The translations under genes were made by a program, and so were the position numbers. A stretch of 64,000 nt of DNA from Selaginella moellendorffii (Eukaryota > Streptophyta > Lycopodiopsida > Selaginellales > Selaginellaceae): assembly GCF_000143415.4 (NCBI RefSeq), contig NW_003314266.1:251475-315474 (forward strand). Direction: 5' to 3'. Below the pieces are notes generated by a model that searched no databases, was not told where the DNA came from, and saw nothing but the letters and a program-made list of their open reading frames with translations. This document shows, piece after piece, positions 31,619 through 43,045 of this stretch (position 1 is its first letter; each line of letters begins with the position of its first letter).

Positions 31619-33185
31619 TGTAAGCGACTAAATTTTCCATTCTACTTTAATCACTTAACCACACCTCCGACCACTTGGAAGAGTCTCACTCACAACCTCC
31701 ATATGTCCTATTTTGGACTTGGGCTTGCTAGCCCCAAGAATGGCATCCCCACCACTCAACTTTTGCACTTGGTCTAAGTGCTCCACGTGTCCGATCCCAT
31801 GACCGACACCCCAAGGTACCACTAATATATTGGCCCGTTACGCTAAAGCCATGCCCATTCACCTTTGTCACATTGGTGGTCTGACACCACCTACATCACA
31901 GTCCCGTCTCTCAAAGACTGGGCCATCCGTCCATGAGTGATCATCCCAAATCCACTCTTTAGCATCCTTAGGATGCCCATAAACATGGGGAATAGCCTTC
32001 CCCAATATCCCCTTTCCGGTCCCCACCAAATCCCTTTCTGCCCATGGCCGTGTTCGCCAACACTGCCACTAAACCAAGGCCCATAGGCCCGACCACTAAG
32101 TCCCACGGTCCTTTGGGACTTCCTCTTCACATGACCGTATCCTTGGTCTCTGCACTATAGGATGGCTCCTCTTCCTTTTCACAGTCTGGGACCTTGGGGC
32201 AACATTTCAGAACACCATGGCCTTACATGAGCCTCGTGGGTACTCTCCCCGCCTTCCGCCTTTGGGTGCTCTAGCTGTGGGCTTAGAGCGAGGTTCCATT
32301 GGGCCACACCCGATATCCAAGTAGGTAGTGCCACCCACACTTGGACTGGGAGCATCAGCCAGTCAATCTCCCGGGGGAACTAGAGTCGGCTCTTGAACAC
32401 TTCACCAAGCTACCCCACTTATCGGTCCGTGTTCACTCTAGTCTTGGACTTCCCAATGGGCAGCTTATCACCCAACACTGGGTACAGCCTTCCAGGGCCA
32501 AATTGGCCTTTCTTGGCCAAACTGGCTCCACTATAGTCCTCCCCCTTACTATACTTTTGGAGCTCACCAAACCCCCCAGGGTCTAGGAGATGAACGCTTT
32601 GGGCTTTCACCCTCTCAGACTCGAACTCGGACTTGGACTCGGACTCAGACTCAGACTCAGGCTCGGGCTTGGTCTCGGCCTCGACCTCGGCCTCAGTCTC
32701 GGTCCTGATCTTGGTCTCGGTCTCAGTCTTAGTCCCGGTCCCAGTCCCGGTCCCGGTCTCGGTCTCAGTCCCAGTCTCCTTCTCAACCTCGGACTCCATC
32801 TCAGGTCCTTCTCGGACTCCATCTCGGACTCCGTCTCGGTACATCTCGAACTCCATCTCGGACTCCGTCTCGGTCCATGTCGGACTCCATCTTGGACTCC
32901 GTCTCGGTCCATCTTGGACTCCATCTCGGACTCCATCTCGGGTCCATCTCGGACACTTCCACGTGTCATGTGTAGGTCCTTTTGGGTCCCTTTTTAGAGC
33001 CTCGCTTATTGCTCACTTTGTGCTCATTCCTCGAGCACTTTGTTGGGAGTTCCACTCCCACTCTTGACCTTTCAAGTTAGAGCTTTTAGTTTAAATGTGT
33101 TACGCTCGTTTAGCTTTCGCTTCGGCCACTACCACATGGCACCCTTCCGACTTCACTTTGGAGCCTAGGGATTTTTTGTCTCACA
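31619..33185 (-). repeat. 5' LTR of the non-autonomous 7.3-kb element
   Basis: Plus-strand borders TGTAAGCGAC and TTTTGTCTCACA. The primer-binding site is directly adjacent at 31,597-31,618, which fixes the orientation. The internal array of CTCGGACTCCATCTCGG-type units (about 32,610-32,950) is shorter than in the partner LTR. Confidence 0.88.
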
Positions 33186-34318
33186 CACATCTCATTGCAA
33201 ATCATCTCTCCAAGAAGAGAAAATAATTTACATATTTGATCTTTTGTCTTTGAGGACTTTCTTTTTAGTCTCATCTTTGACCAAACCTCAAGTTTACTTT
33301 CGCATTGCCTTTAGTTCAATCCAAGAAAAGTTTATGAAAGAGTATGGCAATGAATATTTGAACTAATAGACTAATCCCTATAGTCTTGATTGATCCACTT
33401 ATAAATATGCCTAAGAAGGATCCATTAGTGCCGTGCTAAACAATTATGAACTAGCCTATTCGCCACTCATAGCAAACCCAGCAGAGGTTTACTTTTTCCC
33501 ATGGTACATAGAACAATTCACAGAATCACCATTAGGCTAACTTAATCTTGTCAACTCAAAGTGTAACTTTGAATTGCTAATGTGCCTCACTCACGAGCCC
33601 AAGCACAAACTTGTGCAAACAGAACAACTCAATCTTTCTTATGAGCCTAAGAGCAAGCTCACATAATATGGTATAAAAGGTAACCAAAATCCATACCTAA
33701 GGAACAAATACAAAATTTTAGCACCCAAACGTGTATCCATTTGGATCATTGTTTTCATCTCTACATATGTAATAAGACTAGTTACCTAGTCTCATTGGAT
33801 AGTACTTGTTGAGATATATTCTTTGATGCTAAATGTAGCACACATGGTTTTCACTCTTTATTCTATGGTGATTTACCATAGGATAACCATAAAGCAGAAC
33901 ATAAACCCTCTATATGCCATGTGTCACATTCCATATGCCACATGCCACATGTCCAAAAGACAACAGAGTGGAACCTGAGTTTTAGGGTCTTGGGCCACTA
34001 AATGAAGGAACAGAGCCAAACTTTTAAGCATAGAGCCAAGGAGTGACAAAACCGGATCATGGAGCAATTTTGAAGTATACAATTTAAGGAGTGAAAGGAC
34101 ACGAGCATGAAACGACTTAGAACAGTCCTAGAGCATCTAGTATCCCAATGCCAGGACTAGTATGCAAAATGGAGCTAAACAAAGTTTAGTGTTATTTCAG
34201 CATACTAGTGGTCTCATATGAGAATATGGGTATTCCACCAACTAATATGGTATGGAACTTGGGCTTAGCCCTAAGTCGGACATAAAATAAAGACAAGCAT
34301 ACAAGCAGAAGTTATACT
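33186..34318. other. AT-rich stretch without a gene
   Basis: No supported coding sequence, array or repeat pair seen. A few ATGCCACATG repeats lie near 33,920-33,955. Confidence 0.5.
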
Positions 34319-34357
34319 ATGCCTCAAGTTGGTTGGCCATACCCACCCTCCCCTCCT

Positions 34358-34384
34358 CCCCCCCTCCCCCCCTCCCCCCCTCCT
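34358..34384. repeat. C-rich homopyrimidine tract (G4-capable on the minus strand)
   Basis: Four runs of seven or so C separated by single T. The minus strand would have GGGGGGG runs with one-base spacers, a strong G-quadruplex pattern. It lies just upstream of the small ORF at 34,439. Confidence 0.8.
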
Positions 34385-34438
34385 ACAGCTATAGATATTA
34401 TTCCTTCATTCAAAAGATTTTTTAAGGTTCTTGAGAAG

Positions 34439-34686
34439 ATGGGAAGCAAGGAAAATACAAGATCTATGAGTAAGAGTTGTAATGCAAAGGAATGTGAAAA
34501 TACTAATTTTGTTTCACTACCACAATCTCCATATTACACTCTTGGTCCTTATTACCCATCTGGGAATGTGAAGACCACTATCATGATTGATAAAAATGTT
34601 TCTATTACTTCTGAAACAACAGTCTAGAGCAAGAGAAATGAAGAAATGAATAGCACAGTGGAAAGCATCAAAAAATCTACTCTATA
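34439..34686 (+). pseudogene. Relative of the transposon's small SPYYTPG protein
   Basis: From the ATG at 34,439 the frame reads MGSKENTRSMSKS, then NTNFVSLPQSPYYTLGPYY and ITSETTV, and stops at 34,627. After the stop the match continues (STVESIKKST). The small protein at 49,350-49,607 reads EYISLPNSPYYTPGDHF, VTSETTIQSK and STAESTKKE in the same order. So this is a diverged copy of the same gene, truncated by one stop. Confidence 0.7.
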
Positions 34687-35302
34687 AAACTTTCTATGAC
34701 ATTTGTAATTTACATATTAATTCATATTAAAAACTCTGTTGCCTGTCTATATTGCAATCCTCTCATATGATAAGACCAAGGTATATTTTTGCAATGAATC
34801 CTTATTAAAAGTTTTTGGGAGTTGTTTGTAAATAATAATAAAAGAAATTGAAATCTTTTGAAAGACTCAAAAGTAATATCATATCAAAGAATCAACTTTA
34901 TCTACATTTCCAAGGCTGAAAGGCAATCTCACACGAGAAAATGGTAGCATGCCAACGTGCTCTGCCACTATAATATAGTTTATATTTCCTTGCAGTCTAT
35001 TTCCTTAGACATTTGGCATGTGTAGAAAAGAATATATGTGTAGTAAAGTAGGATTTCATCATAATGATAGAGCATATATATACACGATAATCTAAAACTC
35101 TAGAAGCTCTTATGTTTACAAGCAAGCTAGTATTATGAAGCCCCATTTCCAAGATTGACATTTAAAGAATCTGAGTATTGTCAGTGTCATAATAAATAAA
35201 CCTCATTCCCAAGACTAAAACTTAATATATAAACTATTTAGAAAAGTTATAGTTATCGTAGTTTTTTTGTTCTCCTTGAGCTCCTTGGAAGTTTGTATTG
35301 AA

Positions 35303-35740
35303 ATGGCTCGAAGGAAAGTCATTGCTACTCGTACTTGGCCTCTTAGCATTTCATATCAATCTCCACTTGCATCCCTAAGTTCTACTAACATTCCACCTTC
35401 ACCTCCATATAACAATCTTTTTTCTACTGAGGGCTCTAGTGAAGCTAAATTAGAGTTCCCTATATGTGAAATTCCGAATCTTGCTACTAGAGAGGGATTG
35501 CCTCTAGCGCTTCAAGAGCAATGCCACATGTTTTTGCAAGATCTTGCTCTTGATATGGCAAGACTACTTGAAAGCATAGAATGCTATTACATTTGGTGTC
35601 AAATATGTTACTTTTTCTTGGACAAGACAAATAGCTCTATGGGTTTACAAACTTTTCTTGAGCACTATAGGAATTGCCTAACGGCGGTTTTGGAAAATAT
35701 GCACGTATGGATGTATAATAGATTCAAGAATGAATTATAG
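35303..35740 (+). CDS. Unrecognised small protein, about 145 aa
   Basis: An ATG near 35,303 opens MARRKVIATRTWPLSISYQS and the frame ends at 35,740. The N-terminal half is Ser/Pro-rich. The C-terminal half looks folded, with LQEQCHMFLQDLALDMARLL and ECYYIWCQICYFFLDKT. I do not recognise a family. It lies between the SPYYTPG-like remnant and the methyltransferase-like remnant, so it may belong to an older mobile element. Confidence 0.4.
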   Translation: MARRKVIATRTWPLSISYQSPLASLSSTNIPPSPPYNNLFSTEGSSEAKLEFPICEIPNLATREGLPLALQEQCHMFLQDLALDMARLLESIECYYIWCQICYFFLDKTNSSMGLQTFLEHYRNCLTAVLENMHVWMYNRFKNEL

Positions 35741-36100
35741 ACACATACCCACTATCACTTCAAGGTGAAGAACAACATCCCCTTGGGAAACACTGTATCG
35801 GCTAGTGCAAAATATAGGGTTTTTAGGCCACCCTACAGTGGAATGTCAGATCTAGAATTACTTTATTATACTATAGTATTGTCACTATTAAAAGAAAAAA
35901 TATAATAAAATAATATTAGTTGTAGGTAACATACTTTGTTTTAGAAGGTGCTATCAGGTGAGAATGATAATTTGCAATTATGATATTTGACACTAACACT
36001 GACACTGACATTTAACACTTTTACTGACATCTAACGCTTTTATTGACATTTGATATATAACAAGTTTTTCATTTTATGTAAGGATGCAATTAACTTTCTT
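35741..36100. other. AT-rich stretch with short ACTGACATTTAAC-like repeats
   Basis: Around 35,985-36,060 short units such as CACTAACACTGACACTGACA and TTTACTGACATCTAACGC follow one another. Nothing else was recognised. Confidence 0.4.
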
Positions 36101-36285
36101 CTACCTCATCATTAACATAATGATTTCTTTTATGCTTCCTCTTATATTGGTATTGTGGGGAAGATTCACCTTGCATATGTTGAGCCATAGCTCCTGCATA
36201 GTCAAGGAGATTTCCAAAGCCTCCAATTCTAGAAACTCTAGGTGACAATGATCTATAAAATAGATTGAAATTTTAATAAACATAA

Positions 36286-37007
36286 TTTACCTCCTTGAGG
36301 TTGGAGGCAACTCACAAAATCCTCTGAGCTGGTGTTTGAAGAAATGATGTTCTTCAATAGCAAACATCGACCTACCAGAGTCATGTGTTGCCTTCATCAT
36401 AGAACCGCTAGCTGCTGTGCAATCAATCACAACACCATCTGGTGGGCAATAGAGCTCAAGCAAGACTTGCATTGCCAATGGAGTTTGAAATCAATACTCT
36501 GGAAACGTGTTGCGGATTTGCTCATCCACAAGGTTGGGTATGATGTTAGTGGAACTATCGTACCCAAGCAAAACACATGTTGCACGTTCGCTATCATGAA
36601 ACCCATCATGTGTATTTCTGCGGAAGGTATGATAGGTCCACATCATAACCTGAAAAATAAAAATGTTTAGAAATTAGATAAAAATATAAAATACATACTC
36701 ACCTTTTCAGACTTCTCTTGGACGCCCCTCATATCGACGCCAATAGGATCCATGATGTATCCGAAAGAGAATGACTTGAAATGAACTTCTGCTACACATG
36801 TCATAAACTCATACATCCAGTTGGGGTCGTTTGGTAGGATGAAGATGACATGGCCAACTTCGAGCATAAATGCTTTGGACAATAGGAATGCATTGCGTAT
36901 GTGGTCAAGTGTGAGAAAGTTCCAATCCTCAACTTTCCCATTGATATCTAAAAGACCATCTGGAAAGTCGAAGAGAATGAAGTCTACAACTGGGAGTAAA
37001 GGCATTT
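36286..37007 (-). pseudogene. DNA-methyltransferase-like C-terminal fragment (beta-class order)
   Basis: Two exon-like blocks on the minus strand. The upstream one (37,007-about 36,710) reads VVDFILFDFPDGLLDINGK, where FDFPDG sits where a DPPY motif would be, then FMLEVGHVIFILPNDPNW. After an intron-like gap the second block has MQVLLELYCPPDGVVIDCTA then ASGSMMKATHDSGRSMFAIE, matching the AdoMet-binding motif I region of N6-adenine/N4-cytosine methyltransferases. The order motif IV then motif I is that of beta-class enzymes. A TGA interrupts the second block near 36,495. It is a paralogue of the C-terminal part of the transposon's minus-strand gene. Immediately upstream lies the transposon end (37,024), so this gene was probably interrupted by the insertion. 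Confidence 0.6.
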
Positions 37008-37023
37008 GTATCTTTTGGCACTA

Positions 37024-37047
37024 AAGCTCTATTTCGTTAAAGTGGGA
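37024..37047. repeat. Left terminal inverted repeat of the 13.2-kb transposon
   Basis: Begins AAGCTCTATTTCGTTAAAGT and is identical over 24 bp to the reverse complement of 50,244-50,267. It is preceded by ACTA (37,020-37,023), also found after the right repeat (50,268-50,271). A small hairpin (GTGGGA...TCCCAC) follows inside. Confidence 0.9.
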
Positions 37048-37454
37048 ATTGTCATTATCCCACTTGTAAAATAAGGTTTCCAAACCTTTATATAGTATAT
37101 AAATATAACAAAATTCAACTGCATTGAGGCACATGCCATTTTATTTTAAACAAGGAAATGTCTACTCAATCACTTCTCACTGCTTCACCTCTCTCTTCTC
37201 CTTGTCATCATCGTCCAATTTCTTTCCATCCTTTTAATATTGGCTCAGTTGCTCCGAGTCTAGGTGGAGCCCAAGTCCCCATTCAATCTTTACTTTCCCC
37301 TTATTAATAAAACAACTTCGTAGACTTCCAATAACATGCTGTAACACTTCTAGTATAATGCAAATCCTCTCAAAGAATTGTCTTTTAATATTAATACAAT
37401 GGCATGGAACCCCATGCCATAATAAGTTACATTTTTAAATAAATACATGCCATC

Positions 37455-40400
37455 TCAGACTGTTATTTTTTGCCTCCAACGCCTATACAATAATCTTGGA
37501 ATTTCATCACTCTCCACACTATCAGGATTTAAACCCAATAGTAATGCCATCTCTTCTCTAATACGTCCACGCTCATGTTCAGTGGTCGAAGAACCCATCC
37601 GGTTGAGCAGATTATGGAGATGCGGATAGTGCTTGGCTAGACAATATACATGCCATAAATGATGACTGGTGTCTGTCCGATCAAATGGCTTCTGATATAC
37701 CGTTCCATCTGCCATTTGGTTGATTTCTGCAGCCACCTCCTGGACTGGCCGGTTCTCTATCACCATCGCTTCAAGCCGTTTTGCAAGGTCCCCCAGAACA
37801 TACGGTTTCTTCTCCCTAGTTTCCATACTGCAAGAGATGGGGTGCACTGCATATGTGTGCGTGTTCGCTGCAGTTTTAATCGGCGAGTCATCGATGATGA
37901 GGATTTCACTTGACCTAGCAGTCCGGTTCATCACTACAGCCTCTGCCTTGACGAAGATGGGCTTGCTACCCCTCACATGGACCATAGTCAAGCAATCCTC
38001 CTGCGTTAGGAGAAAGTCAAATGGTAATATTACTCGCGTCTGATCGTGCATCATCTGTAGCAACGTTAATGCATTGTGGCGCATCATGGATGTCCAAACT
38101 CCCAATTGCAAATTGAACCCGGCCCTCTGTTTTAAGTGTCGCATGGTCATTATTAGATCCCGCAGTTTCTCCCGTGTGATTAATGTGAATCTGTCTCTTT
38201 TGACCAACTTGCGACCGCAGGCTTTGGAGGGTGCAGTGACATTCGAGGACGAGCCACGTTCATGGGAGAAAAGGACACCGTTCAGATAAAAAACGATACA
38301 GTACTTTCGCCGTGACTCTGAAATGAAATGCGTTAGCATAAAAAATGGTACAAGTCAATTTTACCATCTACAATATTAGCGAATGGTGCTCCCGATGGTC
38401 GTTCAGAGGGTTTTGGTCGAGGAAACGTGAAGGGCGGAAATACTCTCCTCTGCAATGTGGGGTCAATCGCATCCGATGGCGTGTGGGCACATGCCATTTC
38501 AGCTGTAGACTCTGGTACAACTGGCTCAACAGTGGCATGGGGTGGTTCCGATGGCGTGTGATCACACGCCATTTCAGCTGGTGCCTCCGTTGGCAAAGTG
38601 GACATGACCGAACAGGCAGCAGGGGCGGTGTAGGGAGGTTCCAACGGCGCGTAGTCAGACGATTGGGCACACGTTGGAAATGAGGATACGACCGGCTCGG
38701 CGGCTGGGGCGGCCTCATGCGGGTCCAATGGCGCCTGGTCACCGTCAGTTGGATACGTGGACAAGATTGACTCAGTGGTATGGGCAGCATCAAGTGGAGC
38801 GTGGTCAGCTTGCTTGGCGTTGATATGGATAGTAGCCTCCACCAGCTCTAATGACTCTTGCAGGCAAGTAGAGTCCACTGGCGGATCCATATGCATGTCC
38901 AAATATCTCCCTTCGATTGAGATGGTATCCTCCCGTGCTACTAAAAACAAACTCATTAGCACATTGAATCGACTATACTGTATTTACCATCAACTGCTAT
39001 TGAGGAACTAGGACCGATATCACTTGGGCGCACTGCTGATTCTGAAGGATTGGACATACGTTTCGACCCTTGCTTGGCACTATCCTTCCTCGACACTAAA
39101 GGCTAGAGTTTGTATCTTAATTCAACTGAATAATCTCTACTTACCATTTCTTCTGCGACCTACATGGACAATGTTAGAAATGGTAAAAGGTTAGGAATGG
39201 ATGTACTATTATTTACCTGATGGTTTGTCTTGTATGACCTTCCTCCGCTGCTCTTTGGCCACCTCAGGCTGGCCATCATCGTCATCATCGTCATCGTCGT
39301 TATTGTGATCGTCACCATTGTGAGGACCATCCAAGTCCTCTTCGTCCTCCTCTTCTTCGTCCTCCTCTTCTTCGTCCTCCTCTTCGTCCTTCTGCTCTTC
39401 CTGCTCATTATCTTTCTCTGGCTCCTCATCCCCCTCTTGCATTTCTTCCATAGGCTGCTCAGGCTGGATTGCTTGTTTTTCCAGGACCATCTTGGAAAAA
39501 TCATCTGGCCGAGTCTCCATCTCAAAATACAAGACATCCATAGCCTGTTTTAGTGCGTGACCTAGGACCGTATCCTCACCCGACTGTCTTAACATGGTTT
39601 CTGCACGTTCTTGCACCCTTCGAAGACGACGAGATGAGAAAAACGTGGCCCTGACTTGAAAAGCATCCCTCATCCATTGTACCTCTCCATTGAGATTGGG
39701 GAAGGGGAGTCCGCCATAGGAATCTGAGTCAGAAGGTGGTGACTGGCTCCTTTCACTCAGCCCTTGATCTGCAATGAATGGCATGAGCACACATGCCATA
39801 ACCGCGAGGCATTACCTATCATCTTTTCGTTGCCCTTCTTCCTTTTCGAATCAAACGCCTCTGATCCCGACGACTGTCCAACGTGCTTTCGCTTTTTATG
39901 ACCACTGTCAGTTTGAGCTTGGCTGGTGCTTGCCTGTTTTGCCTTTGAAGAAGTGTCTCCTGCAAGGAATGGCATGAGACCACACGCCATTGCAAATATA
40001 ATTTGTACCTCCTTTTTTCCTATTGCTTGTCTGTTTGTCCTTCTTCGACGCGCCACCAGTGCGCTTTTCAGTCCTCGTGTCTGAATATTCACAACGATCT
40101 ATAATCAAAATGGCGTGAGGCCTCACGTGACCTTACCTTGTGCAGGTTGTGACCTCGGCCTAACATCAGTAGCTGTTAACGCCGTTTCAGCATCTGGGGG
40201 TGGCCACGCTCCTGCATACAGAGCTTGTGAGATAACATTTAAACTTAAAGTGCGTACTCACCAGGTTCGTAGAGAAGATACTGTTTTTCTTTGGCAACTG
40301 TAATTATATGCTCCATTGAAGTCACCTCTTCAATGGAGTTTGTCACCGCAACACACGGGACACCCTTGAGTAGTGCGGCTTGAAAGAATAGTCCGCTGCA

Positions 40401-43045
40401 ATTGTACTCGACAATGCATTTGCCCTTGGAGTCACCCGCTATTGCGTTGAAGACCCAGCTGAGCATTTCCCATGCTGCACCTGGAGCTTTCTTTGGATTC
40501 GAAAGCTCCATAGCCGTCTTCAGTTCCTCAGGCACAGGTAAATTGACCTCCCTCAGATCAATTCGATCGGCTTTGTTGAACGAAGCTGGGAAGTCACTCC
40601 AGTCCCACTCTGCTGCAGGACCAATAACAAGGGCGACTGTGAAGATGCGGACATTCGTCGGTATCTTCTTCTTAGCCATTATCCCATGGATCTCCCGCAT
40701 CTCCTTGCCTTTCAACCGAGCCTTCACCTCGTTCAAGGCCTTCCAGAACTTGTGATAGGATTCGGAGTCGTAGATCATATAGTGGACTGAAGATTCCACC
40801 TCTGCAAGTCCCACCATTAAGTCAATGATGGAGCTGACTTCGTCTGCATGAGTGATCTCCTCGTTTGTGAAGTCCATCACACAAAAGATGTTCTTGACCT
40901 GCTCATCTCCGCGGGAAACGATGCTCCTCCACCTTTGATCCTCATCCGAATTCACGTATACCCGGTAAGGTTCTCGATAGGCCTCTGCTGCGGGGTCGAG
41001 CTGTTTCTGAAGCCGGCGGTCGACATCCCTCTTAATGAAATTTGGATACTGATCCAACTTCTCAGCTTTACTTTTCGTGGCATCCCGCAGCAGATCGATG
41101 AACTTGGGGGCCCCCTTCACGTACTCGTCGATGTCTTCATTTGACAAGTCCAGCTCTTCCATCATCTCTTGCGTGGTGTCGATGCTCACCCTCGCCACGG
41201 CCACTTGCTCGAAGATCCAATCCTTCAATAGCGCACGAGCTCTCAGAGTCGTGCACAAGTCCTCGTATGTCACAATATGGCCGGGAGTCATTTTGGTCTT
41301 GTTGAAGACTACCTCACCAAGTAGAAGAGCATTAGCCACTGTCAGAAGGTCGTCGTCGTCTAGAGACTGCGAGAAACGCAAGGCGTTGAGCTTCAAATCA
41401 TTGGGCTTCCGGCCGTCCTCCACACCCATTGAGTTTAGCAACTCCCCGTCATGGTACCTCCTTAGCACATCTACCCATTTGTCAAAAACAACTTTTGTCG
41501 CGAGTAGAATGTTATGGATGCTGAGTGTGTCATTGACCCCCAGTGTTTTCGAGAGAAGACTCGAGAATTCCTGCAATGGAAATGGCGTGAGGCCACATGC
41601 TATGCCACATGCAACGAGGCTTACCTGCCAGGCGCTAGTTGCTAGTGCACGTCCTTGTCCTGGTTTTTGTGGCTTCTTCAGTTGAACCCAGAGCTTCCGT
41701 GTTCGTGCCAATGTCTCGTGCAGACCCGATTTGTAGCACGTTTCTTGCTTGACATTCTGCGCGTGGGAGATGTATATGATAGATCGGAGGGGCAAGTTGC
41801 CTTTTATCAGGCGGACAACTCTTGTCTTGAAGACTTTCTTCACCTCCTCGCCCACCATAATATCCACAACTATCTGTTGCATCGCCAAGCTAGAATGCTG
41901 CCCGAAGACGGCATAGAACCGGATGTTCTGATCGTCCAACACCTTCCTATTGATCAAGTCTGGAAACCTCGTCTCGCCCTTCATTGTTCGGTAGTAGGGG
42001 ATCACGTCTGCGATGTCGGGTGTTACTGGACTTGCCAGCATCTTCTGCTTCAGTTTCTCCACCCACTCATCAGATACTAGCCTGTGGTTGTATTTGCTTT
42101 GGATCTCGATACGGCTCACGTCGATTGTATATACTTTGTTGGAATAGTAACAAGTACTATTATCTGCGACGATTTTTGCTGCCTCTTCTTGCTCTTTCTG
42201 CTCTTTGCGGCTCTTCTTTTTGGTGGGTGTAGTGTTCGAACCCGAGGCAATGGCATCACCGAGTAGCTTCTTTTTTGGAGCAGCAGAGTCGGACGTCGGC
42301 TTGAGCTTGACCACCCTTTTCTGCTTCGGGGTAGTTTCCAGATCGACCCCCTTCCCCTTCGCTTCGCAAACTGGAGGCACTCTCAACGGCTCAATGTTGG
42401 AATATAGTTTTTGAACATCGCCGTAGGTGAGGTCCGTGGATTCCATGTGATCTTCATAAACCCGCAGCGTCTTTGAAATTGTGGGCCTCCTGGACAACCT
42501 CTCCCTAGCTCCCTCTAGGAATTCCTCATAGCCGCTGCCCCCCTCCGGGAAGCCGCTAGGATGTGCAAGGTGGATCTTGAAGGCGGACGCTGTCTCTACC
42601 ACAAGTGCCAGTCCATATTCTTGCATGGAACTGCATGGAGTGTCTGTCACTTGGATGAGGATCCCCATGTATTCTTTTCTCCCACCATCTGTGTTGTACA
42701 GCATCAGATCCTCGCCTTCCATCCCGAAAGTCCAACTGGTGAGCTCCTCCCCCTTCTCTGCATCCACATTGACAGTGGCTGGAAGAAGAACGCAATTCCT
42801 CGCCTGTTCAAAAATGCACAACAATTAGAGCTGACAGATGAAAAGCTAGCAGCTGGAAATAACGTGAGGCCACACGCCATTCACCACTGCATCAGATGTC
42901 TTGAGGCTGCATCCTAAGATGGCGTGAGGCTACACGCCATCTGTAACCGGACTGCACTCGAGAGCCCAATCGGTGCATGCCAATGTTGCTACTGAATGGC
43001 ATGTGGCCTCATGCCATTTTCTACTTCGTCTAAAAGACTTACCAT
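37455..43045 (-). CDS. ParB-like / methyltransferase-like / FCP1-like fusion protein of the transposon
   Basis: Eleven exons, all GT-AG and all phase-consistent: 43043 (start) | 42803-41625, 41570-40262, 40223-40137, 40098-40009, 39959-39816, 39768-39217, 39159-39145 (15 nt), 39095-38988, 38940-38365, 38317-37455. The product is about 1,640 aa. The only in-frame ATG in exon 1 is at 43,045-43,043, so the start is tentative. ParB-like domain: VYTIDVSRIEIQSKYNHRLV, RFYAVFGQHSSLAMQQIV and AQNVKQET. Methyltransferase-like part: LVIGPAAEWDWSDFP where DPPW is expected, and IVEYNCSGLFFQAALLKGVP at motif I. A Lys/Arg-rich linker and a Glu/Asp run (39,290-39,420) follow. The C-terminal FCP1/HAD-like domain has IVFYLNGVLFSHE (nucleophile Asp replaced by Tyr) and EILIIDDSP. 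It probably binds DNA in the nucleus without catalysis. Confidence 0.75.
38476..38572. repeat. Two 22-bp palindromes inside a coding exon
   Basis: Copies at 38,476-38,497 and 38,551-38,572; the second is a perfect palindrome with half-site ATGGCGTGTGA. On the coding (minus) strand both encode MAC(D/A)HTPS within a Pro/Thr/Glu-rich repeat region, so the site is translated. Confidence 0.9.
39778..43017. repeat. Seven palindromes in introns of the minus-strand gene
   Basis: Copies at 39,778-39,799, 39,969-39,990, 40,110-40,127 (shortened), 41,582-41,603, 42,859-42,880, 42,919-42,940 and 42,996-43,017. The first four lie each in a different small intron (39,769-39,815; 39,960-40,008; 40,099-40,136; 41,571-41,624). 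The last three share intron 1. On the coding strand three introns end GCCATT + 2-4 nt + ATTGCAG or CTTGCAG. Confidence 0.9.

Larger units (their letters stand above)
25931..33185 (-). mobile_element. Large non-autonomous LTR retrotransposon (LARD-like), about 7.3 kb
   Basis: Two direct LTRs of about 1.6 kb flank a 4-kb interior on the minus strand. The primer-binding site (31,597-31,618) reads CTTAGTATCGGAGCAGTTCC, a diverged tRNA-Met-type site. The interior has no gag, protease, reverse transcriptase or integrase that I can see, only short frames. Flanks CACAA (25,926-25,930) and CACAT (33,186-33,190) differ by one base, as for an old 5-bp target duplication. Relatives lie at 15.8-16.9, 18.8-19.2/24.8-25.2, 51.9-55.98 and 62.0-62.85 kb. 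Such elements depend on enzymes of other retrotransposons. Confidence 0.85.
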
